A stretch of 64,000 nt of DNA, taken from assembly GCF_016461825.1 (NCBI RefSeq), contig NZ_JAEMNU010000150.1, forward strand, positions 28,843-92,842, read 5' to 3'. Below are positions 8,694-19,293 of this stretch, in pieces (within the stretch, counting starts at the first letter, position 1; every line of letters starts with the position of its first letter). Both the position numbers and the translations under genes were made by a program. The notes below the pieces were generated by a model that saw only the letters and a program-made list of their open reading frames with translations, searched no databases and had not been told where the DNA came from. The stretch comes from Rugamonas violacea (lineage in GTDB: Bacteria > Pseudomonadota > Gammaproteobacteria > Burkholderiales > Burkholderiaceae_D).

Positions 8694-10058
8694 CTACAGC
8701 AACTCGCCCAAACAGTCGTCGAACACCGCCAGCAGCCGCGCCACATCCTCGCCGCCGGTCTGCGGACAAACCAGCAGCATATTGTGGAAGGGCGTAATCA
8801 ACAGCCCCCGGTTGAGCAGGTACAGATGGATGATCTGCTCCAGCTCGCCGTCCAGCATGACGGCCGCCTCGCTGCCGTTGCGCGGCGGTGTGGCGGCAAA
8901 CTGAAACTCCGTGCGCGCCCCCACCTGCGTCACACACCAAGGCAGGCCATGTCGCGCAATCACCGCGCGCAGGCCGTCGGCCAATTGCGCCGCCAGCGTG
9001 AACATATGCCCATAGGCTTGCGGCGTCATCACCTGCTCCAAATTCGCCCGCATCGCCGCCATGGCGAACATATTCGCGCTCAACGTGGTGCCCACGCCCG
9101 AATGGCCGGACGGCGCCGCGCGCTTGGCCTGTTCCACCCGCCGCGCCACCTCCGCCGAAAACCCATATACCGCGCAGGGCACGCCACCGCCTATCGGTTT
9201 GCCCAACACCAGCGCGTCCGGCGTCATGCCGTGCTCGCGCGCGTAGCCGCCCGGGCCGCTGCTGATGGTGTGCGTCTCGTCGATCACCAACAAGCTGCCA
9301 TGACGCCGCAGGATCTGCTGCGCCGCCGCCCAGTAATCCGGCTGCGGCAGCACCATGCCGATGTTGGTCATCACCGGCTCGGCCAGCACGCAGGCGACGT
9401 CGCCGCCCGCCAGCGCCGCCTCCAGCGCGGCCAGATCGTTGAACTCGACCACCACGGTGTGCTCGGTCAGCGCATACACCTGGCCCAGCAAACTGTCGCG
9501 CTGCACCGGCACGCCGTCGACCAGATCGACGAACACATCGTCCACCGTGCCGTGGTAGCAGCCGTTGAACACCAGGATTTTGCTGCGTCCCGTGGCGGCG
9601 CGCAGCCAGCGCAGCACGAAGCGATTGGCGTCCGAGGCGGACAAGGCGAACTGCCAGAACGGCAGACCGAAGCGGCGCGCCAGTTCGGCCGCCACCGGCG
9701 CCGCGTCCTGCGACGGCAACATCGCCGTGTAGCCGCGCGTGGCCTGCCGCGCGATGGCCTGTGCCACCGGCGCCGGCGCATGACCGAACATGGCGCCGGT
9801 GTCGCCCAGGCAGAAGTCGATGTAGTCATGACCGTCGACGTCTGTGAAGCGCCCGCCGCTGGCCTGCGCCACGGTCAAGGCGAACGGCGTCGACCAGTCC
9901 TGCATCCAATGCATCGGCACGCCGAACAGCATATGCTCGGCGGCCTGCCCGGCCAGCGCCTGCGAGGCCGGGTTGCGCACCACGAAGGCGGCGCGCTCGC
10001 GCACCGCCAAGGCCTGCGCGCGCGTCCAGTCGACGCCGTGTCGTATGGTTTTTGTCAT
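8694..10058 (-). CDS. Class III (PLP-dependent) aminotransferase, glutamate-1-semialdehyde-aminomutase-like
   Basis: The 454-residue protein follows the class III fold: YIDFCLGDTGAMFGHAP (N-terminal substrate lid), FNGCYHGTVDD, LLVIDETHTISSGPGG (cofactor Asp) and LVLGKPIGGGVPCAVYG, whose Lys should bind PLP. It groups by motif with aminomutase-like enzymes used in amine or amino-acid catabolism rather than with heme-synthesis HemL. Its gene follows a puuA-like gene by 10 bases on the same strand, so it probably acts on a gamma-glutamylated or free amine. The exact substrate cannot be read. It is the last gene of the - strand polyamine island. Confidence 0.8.
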   Translation of the reverse strand: MTKTIRHGVDWTRAQALAVRERAAFVVRNPASQALAGQAAEHMLFGVPMHWMQDWSTPFALTVAQASGGRFTDVDGHDYIDFCLGDTGAMFGHAPAPVAQAIARQATRGYTAMLPSQDAAPVAAELARRFGLPFWQFALSASDANRFVLRWLRAATGRSKILVFNGCYHGTVDDVFVDLVDGVPVQRDSLLGQVYALTEHTVVVEFNDLAALEAALAGGDVACVLAEPVMTNIGMVLPQPDYWAAAQQILRRHGSLLVIDETHTISSGPGGYAREHGMTPDALVLGKPIGGGVPCAVYGFSAEVARRVEQAKRAAPSGHSGVGTTLSANMFAMAAMRANLEQVMTPQAYGHMFTLAAQLADGLRAVIARHGLPWCVTQVGARTEFQFAATPPRNGSEAAVMLDGELEQIIHLYLLNRGLLITPFHNMLLVCPQTGGEDVARLLAVFDDCLGELL

Positions 10059-10068
10059 GGCCGCCGTC

Positions 10069-11406
10069 CTACACTAGCAACATCAAGTGTTCGCGCTCCC
10101 ACGAGCTGATGACCCGGCTGTAGGTGGCGAATTCAAGCTCCTTCACTTCGCAGAAGGCCTGCACGAACAGCTCTCCCAGGATCTCGCCGAGCGGCTTGCA
10201 CTCGCGCAGGCGGACTATGGCATCCTCCAAATTGCGCGGCAGCTGGTCGTGCACGTGCTCGGCGCTGTCGGCGGTTGGCTCGGACGGCGTCAGGCCGTCG
10301 CGCATGCCAAGATAGCCGCAGGCCAGCGTGGCCGCCATCGCCAGGTAGGGATTGACGTCGACGCCCGGCACGCGGTTCTCGACCCGGCGGTTGACCGGCG
10401 CCGAGTTGGGAATGCGGATGCCGCAGGTGCGGTTGTCGTAACCCCAATGGACATTGGTCGGCGCCGACATGAAGCGCGACAGCCGGCGGTAGGAATTGAC
10501 GTACGGTGCCAGCAGCAGCGTGGCCGGCGCCAGGTAGGTTTCCAGCCCGGCGATATAGTGGAAGAACAGCGCGCTGGCGCCGCCGTCGGCCTGACTGAAA
10601 ATGTTGGCGCCGCTGGCGCGATCGAGCACGCTCTGGTGGATGTGCATGGCGCTGCCCGGCTCCGCCTCCATCGGCTTGGCCATGAAGGTGGCGAAGATGC
10701 CGTGCCGTAGCGCCGTCTCGCGCACTGCGCGCTTGAACAGGAAGACGCGGTCGGCCAGCTCCAGCGCGTCGCCGTGGCTGAAGTTGATCTCCATCTGGCC
10801 GGCGCCGGCCTCGTGGATCAAGGTCTCCACACCCAGCTCGTGCTGCTTGCAAAAGCTCGACAGCTCAAGGAAGAAGGGATCGAAGTCGTTCACCGCGTCG
10901 ATCGAATACGACTGCCGGCCCGACTCGGTCTTGCCGCTGCGGCCCAGCGGCGGCACCAGCGGCTCGTGCGGGTTGGCGCTGCGCGCCACCAGATAGAACT
11001 CCATCTCCGGCGCCACCACCGGCTGCCAGCCGCGCTCCTGGTACAAGGCCAGCACCTTGCGCAGCACCGCGCGCGGCGACAGGCCGACCGGGCTGCCGTC
11101 GAAATTCTGGCAGTCGTGGATCACCAGCGCGACCGACTCGGCCGCCCACGGCACCTGGCGCAGCGTGGCCAGGTCGGGCACGCAGATCATGTCAGGATCG
11201 GTGGCGCCGACATACGGCAGGTTGTTGGGCTGCTCGCCGTTGACGGTGTTGAGCAGCACGCTCTTCGGCAGCCGCATCTCGCCCTCGCTGAGGAACAGAT
11301 CCTTGGGCAGTATCTTGCCCCGGGCGATACCGGTCATGTCGGCGATCACGCACTCCACCTCGTGGATATTGCGTTCGCGCAGAAAGTCGCGCATGGCTTG
11401 GCTCAT
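10069..11406 (-). CDS. Glutamine synthetase family protein, probable gamma-glutamylpolyamine synthetase (second puuA-like gene)
   Basis: This 445-residue protein is GS-like: VIADMTGIARGKILP at the N-terminus, VAPEMEFYLVA and AGAGQMEINFSHGD (metal-binding Glu), KPMEAEPGSAMHIHQS (ATP and glutamate site) and YDNRTCGIRIPNS. It is clearly closer to PuuA than to GlnA, so it should join glutamate to an amine using ATP. It has a close paralogue at 22357. An AGGAGAG ribosome site precedes the ATG at 11406. It lies between a type III GS-like gene and an aminotransferase. Which amine it prefers is unknown. Confidence 0.85.
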   Translation of the reverse strand: MSQAMRDFLRERNIHEVECVIADMTGIARGKILPKDLFLSEGEMRLPKSVLLNTVNGEQPNNLPYVGATDPDMICVPDLATLRQVPWAAESVALVIHDCQNFDGSPVGLSPRAVLRKVLALYQERGWQPVVAPEMEFYLVARSANPHEPLVPPLGRSGKTESGRQSYSIDAVNDFDPFFLELSSFCKQHELGVETLIHEAGAGQMEINFSHGDALELADRVFLFKRAVRETALRHGIFATFMAKPMEAEPGSAMHIHQSVLDRASGANIFSQADGGASALFFHYIAGLETYLAPATLLLAPYVNSYRRLSRFMSAPTNVHWGYDNRTCGIRIPNSAPVNRRVENRVPGVDVNPYLAMAATLACGYLGMRDGLTPSEPTADSAEHVHDQLPRNLEDAIVRLRECKPLGEILGELFVQAFCEVKELEFATYSRVISSWEREHLMLLV

Positions 11407-11454
11407 CTCTACTCTCCTGAAAAATAGCTTCCTCGTGGATCGCCTGAGACGCCG

Positions 11455-11524
11455 GCAAACCCCAGCGGCAGAAGCTAGGGTCAGACCCCTCGGGGTCTGA
11501 CCCTGGCTCTTCGCCTGTGGGTCC
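11455..11524. repeat. Dispersed nested palindrome, family 1, copy 2
   Basis: The core AGGGTCAGACCCC is joined to its complement at 11478-11504, with outer arms CAAACCCCAGCGGC and GCCTGTGGGT. It lies between the two GS-like genes within the presumed operon. Confidence 0.83.
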
Positions 11525-11546
11525 AGCCAGCCCCGCAGCCGGAAAA

Positions 11547-12899
11547 CTAGAAGCGATCCAGATAGCGCTTGGTCTCCCAGGCGCTGACGTGCTGGCTGTA
11601 CTCATGCCACTCGGCGCTTTTCAGCGCGGCGAATTCCTCCACCAAGGCCTTGCCCAGCGCGGCGCCCAGCACCTCGTCGGCCTTCAAGGCGGCGGCGGCC
11701 TCGCCCAAATTCTGCGGCAGGATGTGCAACCCCAGCTCGGCGCGCGCCGCGTCGGACAGCTCGTAGACGTCGTGGTTGACCGGCTCGCCCGGATCGAGTT
11801 GGTGCTCGATGCCGTCCAGGCCGGCGGCGATCACGCCGGCCAGCGCCAGGTAGGGATTGGCCGCGCTGTCCGGCAGCCGCCATTCGACACGCTGGTAGAC
11901 CACCCGCGCCACCGTGGTGCGGTTGTTGTCGCCGTAGCCGATGAAGGCCGGCGCCCAGCTGGTGCCGGACAGCGAGCGGCCGCACATCAATCGTTTATAC
12001 GAATTGACGGTGGGCGCGCACAATGCCGTCAAGGCCGGCGCATGCAGCAGCAGCCCCGCCAAAAAATGATACGCATTTTTGGACAGACCAAGTCCACGCC
12101 TATCATTTTCCGCCGCGAAGACCGGCTTGCCGTCGGCGTCCGCCAGCGATAGGTGGAAGTGCAGGCCGCTGCCGGGACGATCGGCGAAAGGCTTGGGCAT
12201 CATCGAGAACAGCAGGCCCTCTTCTTCGGCGATGTGCTGCGCCGCCATCTTGAAGAGCATGAAGTTGTCGGCCGCCTTGAGCGCGTCGGCGTAGCGGTAG
12301 TTGACCTCGAACTGGCCGCTGGCATCCTCGTGGTCGATCTGGAACACGCCCAGGCCGCAGGCGTCCAGCGCGGTCGTCAGCTTGTCCAGAAAGCCGCGCT
12401 GGCGCAACAGGCTCTTGCTGTCGTAGGACGGTTTCTCCAGGCTGTCGGCCGCCTCCGCGTCGTAGCCGTCCGGCCCCTTCCGCAGCAGGAAAAACTCCGG
12501 TTCCAGACCTGCGTTCAAGGTCCAGCCATGCGCCGCCAACCGCTCGACCTGGCGCCGCAACACCTGGCGCGGACACAGCTCGAAAGGCTGGCCGGCGACA
12601 TGCCCGTCCAGCACCACGCGGGCGTAACCCGGCAGCCAAGGCATGGGCTGCAAGGTGCTCAGGTCGGCGCGGCCGTAGTACTCCGAGCGCGGCCCGTTGC
12701 GCGGCAGGCCGGTGCCCCAGATCGACGGCCCGGAGAAGCCGGCGCCGGGATGGACGATGTCGTCCAGATGGGCCAGCGGAATCAGCTTGCCCTTGGCCGC
12801 GCCGTGAATGTCGGTGAACTGCGCGAAGACATACTTGATGCCGCGCGCGGCCAACTCGGACGGGTGATCGGCTGCGGTTGTCGTGTCAGTTTTTCTCAT
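11547..12899 (-). CDS. Type III glutamine-synthetase-like glutamate-amine ligase (GlnT family)
   Basis: The 450-residue protein begins its conserved part with GIKYVFAQFTDIHGAAKGK, typical of the group annotated as type III glutamate-ammonia ligase. It continues with NAGLEPEFFLL, HEDASGQFEVNYRYADAL and PKPFADRPGSGLHFHLSL. Members are linked to methylamine or other amine glutamylation as well as ammonia assimilation. I favour an amine substrate here because the neighbours are polyamine genes. The frame extends upstream to 12944, but the ATG at 12899 (MRKTDTTT) is the likelier start. The ribosome site is weak in either case. Confidence 0.8.
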   Translation of the reverse strand: MRKTDTTTAADHPSELAARGIKYVFAQFTDIHGAAKGKLIPLAHLDDIVHPGAGFSGPSIWGTGLPRNGPRSEYYGRADLSTLQPMPWLPGYARVVLDGHVAGQPFELCPRQVLRRQVERLAAHGWTLNAGLEPEFFLLRKGPDGYDAEAADSLEKPSYDSKSLLRQRGFLDKLTTALDACGLGVFQIDHEDASGQFEVNYRYADALKAADNFMLFKMAAQHIAEEEGLLFSMMPKPFADRPGSGLHFHLSLADADGKPVFAAENDRRGLGLSKNAYHFLAGLLLHAPALTALCAPTVNSYKRLMCGRSLSGTSWAPAFIGYGDNNRTTVARVVYQRVEWRLPDSAANPYLALAGVIAAGLDGIEHQLDPGEPVNHDVYELSDAARAELGLHILPQNLGEAAAALKADEVLGAALGKALVEEFAALKSAEWHEYSQHVSAWETKRYLDRF

Positions 12900-12934
12900 G
12901 TTTTTCTGCCAGGGTACTGTGCCGTTGACTCCAA

Positions 12935-13003
12935 CCAAACCCAAGGGCGTACATCCGGGGTCAGACCCGGCGGGTCTGACCCCGGCTCTTTGCCTTTGGG
13001 TGC
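12935..13003. repeat. Dispersed nested palindrome, family 1, copy 3
   Basis: The core GGGGTCAGACCC and its complement lie at 12957-12983. Outer arms are CAAACCCAAGGGCG and TGCCTTTGGGTG. It sits between the aldehyde dehydrogenase and the type III GS-like gene. Confidence 0.83.
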
Positions 13004-13046
13004 AGCGAGTGTTGCCGGCACTTTTACTTTGGATACGCGATCCAGA

Positions 13047-14534
13047 CTAGCCGATCTGAATCCAGGTCGTCTTCAGTTCGGTGTACTTGTCCAGGGCGTG
13101 CAGCGACTTGTCGCGGCCGTTGCCGGACTGCTTGTAGCCGCCGAAGGGCACGGTGACGTCGTCGCCGTCGTACTGGTTGACGTGCACCGTGCCGGCCCGC
13201 AGCGCCCGCGCCGTCTGGATCGCCTTGCTGATATTCGAGGTCCACACCGCCGCCTGCAAGCCATAGGGTGTGGCGTTGGCCTGCCGCACCGCCTCGCGCA
13301 CGTCGGTGAAGGATAGCACCGACAGCACCGGCCCGAAGATCTCTTCCCGCGCGATGGTCATCGAGCTGTCGACCTGGTCGAACAGGGTCGGCTCGACATA
13401 GAAACCGCCGCTCTCGCTGCGCGCCTGGCGGCCGCCGGCAAGCAGTTTGGCGCCGCCGCTCTTGCCCGCTTCGATGTAGCCCATCACGATTTTCAGTTGC
13501 GTGGCATCGACGATGGCGCCCATCACGCTGGCCTCGTCGAGCGGATCGCCGGGCTGGAAGTCCGGCATCATGGCCAGCGCCTTCTCCAGGAAGCGCTCCT
13601 TGATCGACTCTTCGACGAACAGCCGCGACGGCGCGTTGCAGCTCTCGCCCTGGTTGAAAAAGATCGAGCCGACGGCCGAGGCCACCGCCGCATCCAGGTC
13701 CGGGCAGTCGGCGCAGACGATGTTGGCCGACTTGCCGCCCAACTCGGTCCAGGCCCGCTTCAGGTTGGACTGGCCGGCCATTTGCAGGATCTGCTTGCCG
13801 GTGCGGGTCGAGCCGGTGAAGCCGATGCAGTCGACGTCCATATGCAGCGCCAGCGCGGCGCCGGCCTCATGGCCAAAGCCGGGCAGCACGTTGAACACGC
13901 CGGGCGGAATGCCCGCCTCCAGCGCGATGTCGGCCAGCCGCAGCGCCGTCAGCGGCGACTTCTCCGACGGCTTGAGCACCACGCTGTTGCCGGCCGCCAG
14001 GGCCGGGGCGATCTTCCACGCCGCCATCAGCATCGGATAGTTCCACGGCACGATGGCCGCCACCACGCCGACCGGCTCGCGGGTGATCAGCGCCAGGCTG
14101 TTGGCGGCGGTCGGCGCGATCTCGTCGTAGATCTTGTCGATCGCCTCGCCGTACCAGCGCAGCGTGTTGGCCGTGCCGTTCACGTCGACGCTCTGGCTGT
14201 ACTTGATCGGCTTGCCCATGTCCAGCGTCTCCAGCAACGCCAGTTCGGCGCCGTACTTCTGCACCAGGTCGGCGAACTTGATCAGCACGCGCTTGCGCTG
14301 CGCCGGCGACTTACCGGCCCAGCGCCCGTCGTCGAAGGCGGCGCGCGCGGCGGCCACCGCCGCGTCCACGTCGGCGCCGTCGCAGCGCGCCACCGCGCCG
14401 AGGTTGCGGCCGTCGATCGGCGACAGATTGTCGAAACGCTGCTCCGATTTTGCCCAGACCCGCTCACCACCGATAAAGGCGCGGCCGTCGATGCTCTGCG
14501 CGGCGGCGCGTTCATGCCATAAATTTGTACTCAT
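13047..14534 (-). CDS. Aldehyde dehydrogenase, probable gamma-glutamyl-gamma-aminobutyraldehyde dehydrogenase (PuuC-like)
   Basis: The 495-residue NAD(P)-dependent enzyme has VAAIVPWNYPMLM, the Rossmann segment GFTGSTRTGKQI, catalytic Glu in TELGGKSAN and catalytic Cys in NQGESCNAPSR, plus EEIFGPVLSVLSF. The ending VTVPFGGYKQSGNGRDKSLH and its length match PuuC and related aminoaldehyde dehydrogenases. In this operon it would oxidise the aldehyde made from a gamma-glutamylpolyamine. A GGAGG ribosome site lies just upstream of the ATG at 14534. The frame stays open for another 145 codons upstream, but that stretch is the complement-phase reading of the porin gene. Confidence 0.87.
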   Translation of the reverse strand: MSTNLWHERAAAQSIDGRAFIGGERVWAKSEQRFDNLSPIDGRNLGAVARCDGADVDAAVAAARAAFDDGRWAGKSPAQRKRVLIKFADLVQKYGAELALLETLDMGKPIKYSQSVDVNGTANTLRWYGEAIDKIYDEIAPTAANSLALITREPVGVVAAIVPWNYPMLMAAWKIAPALAAGNSVVLKPSEKSPLTALRLADIALEAGIPPGVFNVLPGFGHEAGAALALHMDVDCIGFTGSTRTGKQILQMAGQSNLKRAWTELGGKSANIVCADCPDLDAAVASAVGSIFFNQGESCNAPSRLFVEESIKERFLEKALAMMPDFQPGDPLDEASVMGAIVDATQLKIVMGYIEAGKSGGAKLLAGGRQARSESGGFYVEPTLFDQVDSSMTIAREEIFGPVLSVLSFTDVREAVRQANATPYGLQAAVWTSNISKAIQTARALRAGTVHVNQYDGDDVTVPFGGYKQSGNGRDKSLHALDKYTELKTTWIQIG

Positions 14535-14563
14535 CACATCCTCCTGAAATCTTGAAACTAAGC

Positions 14564-16036
14564 TTAAAAACTGACCACGGTCGAGACGCCCAGCACGTGG
14601 TTGTCGCGACGGTATTGCTCGTCCGAGGTCTTGAACACATTGGCCGACGAACGGTCGTAGCGGTACTCGCCCTTGAGGTTCACGCCCGGCATCAACGCGT
14701 AGTTCACGCCCAGCGACAGCGCGTAGCGGTTGCTGCCGACCGAAGGATCGGCCACCACCCATGCCGTGCCGTCGTAGACCATGCCGGAACCGAAGCCGTT
14801 GCGGCCGTCCGGACAGTTGGCGTCGGCTCCGGTGACGTCCTTGCACACGCCGCCGAAGGTCGAGCCGAACACGCCGCCACCGTTGCTCTTGTTGTTGATG
14901 TAGTCGAAGCGGCCGACGGTCTCGAAGCGCGGCGTGACCTTGTACGAGGCCAGCGTCGACAAGCCCCACCAGTGCGAACGCTCGCCGCTGAAACCGTTGG
15001 ACGGTGTCGCCTTCTGCCGGCCATACGACAGTTGGCCCTGCACGTTCCAGTCACCCCGCGTGAAGTAGCCGTCCACCTCGACCAGATCGGTGCGGCCGAA
15101 CTGCGCCTTGTCGTCGAAACCGGAATGGATGCCGGAGAAGCCGAAGCCGTTGAACTCGCCCTTGGCGTAGTCGACGCGGTAGAACAGGCCCGGCGTCTCC
15201 TGCTTGGCGGTGTCGATGCGCGCGCGGTTCAGGTTCCCCAGCATGATCTTGGTGTCCCACTGGCCGCGTACCAGTTCGACTCCGGCGCCGGTGTAGAAGT
15301 TCGCGGCGGAGAAGTCGAACAGCAGGTTGTGGGTGATCAGCTTGTTGCCGGTCGACGGGATCAACTCATAGCCGGTCCAGTCGGCCCACTGGCCGCCGAT
15401 CAGGCGCGTGTTCAGGTCGCCCAGCGGCACCATCACCGTGGCCTCGTGCACCAGGCTGCCGAAGTTGTAGCCGGCGCCGGCGCCTTTACTCGGCATCATC
15501 GACAGCTTGAGTTTCGTGCCGCCCTCCAGTTCCTTCTCGAAGTTCAGCATGGCGCTGCCGAAGAAGGTGTTGTCGTAGCCGAAGCTCTCGCCGGAACCGT
15601 TGATCGAGCTGTTGTTGTTGAAGAAAACGAAGCTCGAGGTCTTGGCGTTGCGGTTGTAGATATAGGTCGGGTCGACATAGCCGGAGATCTTCACGCCCTT
15701 GAAGCCGCTGGCCTCGATGTTGTCCTCCAGCGCCTCGGTCTTGATGCGGATGCGGTTGAACTCGGCCACGTCGACGCCGTTCTCGGCGGCCTTGTCGGCC
15801 TTGGCGACGGCGGCCACCGCCTGCGTGTTGGCTTCGGCCGCCTTGCTGTTGGCCTGCTGCGCCTGGGTGTTGGCCAACACGGCTTGGCCGCCGACCTTCT
15901 CGATCATCGCTTCCAGGCGTTTGACCTGGCTCTTCAAGGCATCCAGCTCCGCCTTCAGTTCCTTGGTGCTCTGCGCCATGGCGACTGCTGGGTAGGCGAT
16001 GGCAATGGCGACGGCTATTTTCTTCAACAAATGCAT
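14564..16036 (-). CDS. DUF3138-type outer-membrane beta-barrel protein
   Basis: The 490-residue protein has a signal peptide (MHLLKKIAVAIAIAYPAVAMA, cleavage near AMA-QS). A heptad-rich coiled coil follows at about residues 24-95 (LKAELDALKSQVKRLEAMI), with many Ala/Gln. Then comes a barrel with alternating aromatic strands and a C-terminal Phe (VLGVSTVVSF), the usual outer-membrane sorting signal. DUF3138 proteins are putative porins of betaproteobacteria, and the coiled coil recalls trimeric porins with periplasmic stalks. Its place between potI and the aldehyde dehydrogenase suggests it admits polyamines or conjugates across the outer membrane. That role is inference. Confidence 0.83.
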   Translation of the reverse strand: MHLLKKIAVAIAIAYPAVAMAQSTKELKAELDALKSQVKRLEAMIEKVGGQAVLANTQAQQANSKAAEANTQAVAAVAKADKAAENGVDVAEFNRIRIKTEALEDNIEASGFKGVKISGYVDPTYIYNRNAKTSSFVFFNNNSSINGSGESFGYDNTFFGSAMLNFEKELEGGTKLKLSMMPSKGAGAGYNFGSLVHEATVMVPLGDLNTRLIGGQWADWTGYELIPSTGNKLITHNLLFDFSAANFYTGAGVELVRGQWDTKIMLGNLNRARIDTAKQETPGLFYRVDYAKGEFNGFGFSGIHSGFDDKAQFGRTDLVEVDGYFTRGDWNVQGQLSYGRQKATPSNGFSGERSHWWGLSTLASYKVTPRFETVGRFDYINNKSNGGGVFGSTFGGVCKDVTGADANCPDGRNGFGSGMVYDGTAWVVADPSVGSNRYALSLGVNYALMPGVNLKGEYRYDRSSANVFKTSDEQYRRDNHVLGVSTVVSF

Positions 16037-16147
16037 GACTAATCCCCTTTTTCCTGGTTCTTGATACTTGATGGATGAATGCGGCTACTCGGTGTATCTC
16101 AATAGGGTCCGCCCCCCCCAGCAGCGGGCTCAGTGCCGCTAAGTTAA

Positions 16148-16214
16148 GCAAACCCAGAGGCATCAATCTGGGGTCAGACCCAGCGGGTCTGACCCCGGCT
16201 CTCCGCCTTAGGGT
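16148..16214. repeat. Dispersed nested palindrome, family 1, copy 4
   Basis: The core GGGGTCAGACCC and its complement lie at 16170-16196, with outer arms CAAACCCAGAGGC and CGCCTTAGGGT. It lies between potI and the porin gene. Confidence 0.83.
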
Positions 16215-16283
16215 GGTTTTTGTAGCCGCCGGCGCCTTAACTTGACGGCACGAAGCACTGACCCCGCTTATCAAAACTGCTTG

Positions 16284-17126
16284 CTACTCGGCCTTGGCCG
16301 CCGCCTGCACCTGCTTCTGACGCAGCCGTTCGCCGCGCGCCATCCACACACTGGAGGCGATCACGGCGATGGTCACCGCCAAAATCGTCAGCGCGGCGAC
16401 GGCGTTGACCCTCGGGTCGAGACCCAGTCGGGCACGCGAGAAGATCACGATCGGCATCGTTGACGAACCGGGGCCGGACAGGAAGGCCGACAGCACCACG
16501 TCGTCCAGCGACAGGGTGAAGGTCAGCAGCCAGGCCGAGGCCAGCGCCTGCGTGATATTCGGCAGCGTCACCAGGAAGAACACCTGGTGCGGCTTGCAGC
16601 CCAGGTCCATCGCCGCCTCTTCCAGCGACTTGCTCATCTCCTGCAAACGCGATTGCACCACCACCGCCGCGTAGGCCATGCCCAGCAAGGTGTGGCCGAG
16701 CCAGATGGTCAGCATGCCGCGCTCGGGGAAACCGAACACCTTTTGCACCGACACCAGCATCAGCAGCAGCGACAGGCCGATGATCACCTCCGGCATCACC
16801 AGCGGCGCGCTGACCATGCCCGAAAACAGCGTGCGGCCGAAGAAGCGCTGGTAGCGGTTCAGCGTGAACGCGGCGAAGGTGCCCAGCACCACCGAGGCGG
16901 TGGCCGTCAACACGGCGATTTTCAAAGACAGGCCGAAGCCGCTGATGATCTCCGTGTCGTTCATCAGTTCCGCGTACCAGCGCAGCGAGAAGCCGCTCCA
17001 CACCATGTCCTGCCGCGAGCTGTTGAACGAGAAGACGATCAGCACCAAAATCGGCAAGTAGAGGAAGACATAGCCGAGCGACAGCCAGCCGCGCCCGAAC
17101 CATCGTTGGATGAAGTTGCCGTTCAT
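16284..17126 (-). CDS. potI: Putrescine/spermidine ABC transporter permease PotI, copy 1
   Basis: This 280-residue inner-membrane permease has six predicted helices. The EAA loop that docks the ATPase is LEEAAMDLGCKPHQVFFLVTLPNI. FSLRWYAELMNDTEI is typical of PotI/PotC. It works with PotH, PotG and PotF to import polyamines. Its start overlaps the potH stop by 4 bases. Most of the gene is almost identical in DNA to the second copy at 30737, but the last 90 or so bases (C-terminus) differ more, as if a conversion tract ended there. Confidence 0.93.
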   Translation of the reverse strand: MNGNFIQRWFGRGWLSLGYVFLYLPILVLIVFSFNSSRQDMVWSGFSLRWYAELMNDTEIISGFGLSLKIAVLTATASVVLGTFAAFTLNRYQRFFGRTLFSGMVSAPLVMPEVIIGLSLLLMLVSVQKVFGFPERGMLTIWLGHTLLGMAYAAVVVQSRLQEMSKSLEEAAMDLGCKPHQVFFLVTLPNITQALASAWLLTFTLSLDDVVLSAFLSGPGSSTMPIVIFSRARLGLDPRVNAVAALTILAVTIAVIASSVWMARGERLRQKQVQAAAKAE

Positions 17127-18040
17127 GCGCGTGCCTCCTGTTCCGCCTTGTACTTGTTGAAGATCGCCATCGGCACCAGGATCAACAGGATCACCACCAC
17201 CGTCACCGAGGAGGCCATCGGCCAGTCGTTATTGGTGAAGAACTCGTCCCACAGCACGTGGCCGATCATCAACGTCTCCGGCCCGCCCAGCAGTTCCGGA
17301 ATCACGTATTCGCCCACCGCCGGAATGAACACCAGCATCGAGCCGGCGATGATGCCGGACTTCGACAACGGCACGGTGATGCGCCAGAAGGTTTGCAGCG
17401 GCGTGGCGCCCAGGTCGGCGGCGGCTTCGAGGAAGCGCACGTCCATCTTCACCAGGTTGGCGTACAGCGGCAGGATCATGAAGGGCAGATAGGCGTAGGT
17501 CATGCCGATCACCAGCGAGAACGGGGTGTTCATCATGTGCAGCGGTTCGCCGATGACGCCGACGCTGATCAGCAGGTGGTTGAGCAGGCCGTTGTTGGCC
17601 AGGATGCCCTTCCAGGCGTAGATGCGCAGCAGGAAGGAGGTCCAGAACGGCAGCATCACCATCATCATCAGCACCGGGCGGATGGTCGGCCGCGCCCGCG
17701 CCATGAAGTAGGCGAAGGGGTAGCCGATGGTCAGGCACAGCACGGTGGTGATGGCGGCGTACTTGATCGAGCTGAGGTAGGTCAGCACGTACAAGTCGTC
17801 CTGCAAGATGAACAGGTAGTTGGAGATCTTGACCTTGAAGGTGATGACGCCGTCGACCAGGGTCATCAAGGTGCCGAAGGGGTTGCCGCCGGCGTCCGCC
17901 TCGGTGAAGCTGATGCGCATGACGATCAAGAAGGGCACCAGGAAGGCACAGCTCAGCCAGACAAAAGGCACGGCGATCACCAGCCGGCGGCCGGTGATCC
18001 AACGCAGCTTGAGGAAATCCATGATGGATGATTTTTTCAT
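17123..18040 (-). CDS. potH: Putrescine/spermidine ABC transporter permease PotH, copy 1
   Basis: The 305-residue permease has a basic N-terminus, a first helix (LVIAVPFVWLSCAFLVPFL), a periplasmic domain (GNPFGTLMTLVDGVITFK) and an EAA loop (FLEAAADLGATPLQTFWRI), matching PotH/PotB. It forms the membrane channel with PotI. The start is the ATG at 18040 (MKKSSIMDFLKL). The frame is open much further upstream, but that region is occupied by potG. The DNA from about 17123 to 17768 is nearly identical to the copy at 31576. The N-terminal third is clearly diverged. Confidence 0.92.
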   Translation of the reverse strand: MKKSSIMDFLKLRWITGRRLVIAVPFVWLSCAFLVPFLIVMRISFTEADAGGNPFGTLMTLVDGVITFKVKISNYLFILQDDLYVLTYLSSIKYAAITTVLCLTIGYPFAYFMARARPTIRPVLMMMVMLPFWTSFLLRIYAWKGILANNGLLNHLLISVGVIGEPLHMMNTPFSLVIGMTYAYLPFMILPLYANLVKMDVRFLEAAADLGATPLQTFWRITVPLSKSGIIAGSMLVFIPAVGEYVIPELLGGPETLMIGHVLWDEFFTNNDWPMASSVTVVVILLILVPMAIFNKYKAEQEARA

Positions 18041-18048
18041 GGCGGCAC

Positions 18049-19209
<1,161 letters not shown>

Positions 19210-19293
19210 GATGGCACAGTAAAAAAGTAAAGAGAACGCAAAAACACATGCGGCGGCCCCGCCCGGCGCCATGCCGGACGGGAGATCGAACGC

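Noticed and set aside
14535..14969. N-terminal extension of the aldehyde dehydrogenase by 145 codons
   Set aside because: The stretch is the shifted phase of the porin C-terminus; a strong ribosome site stands before the ATG at 14534.
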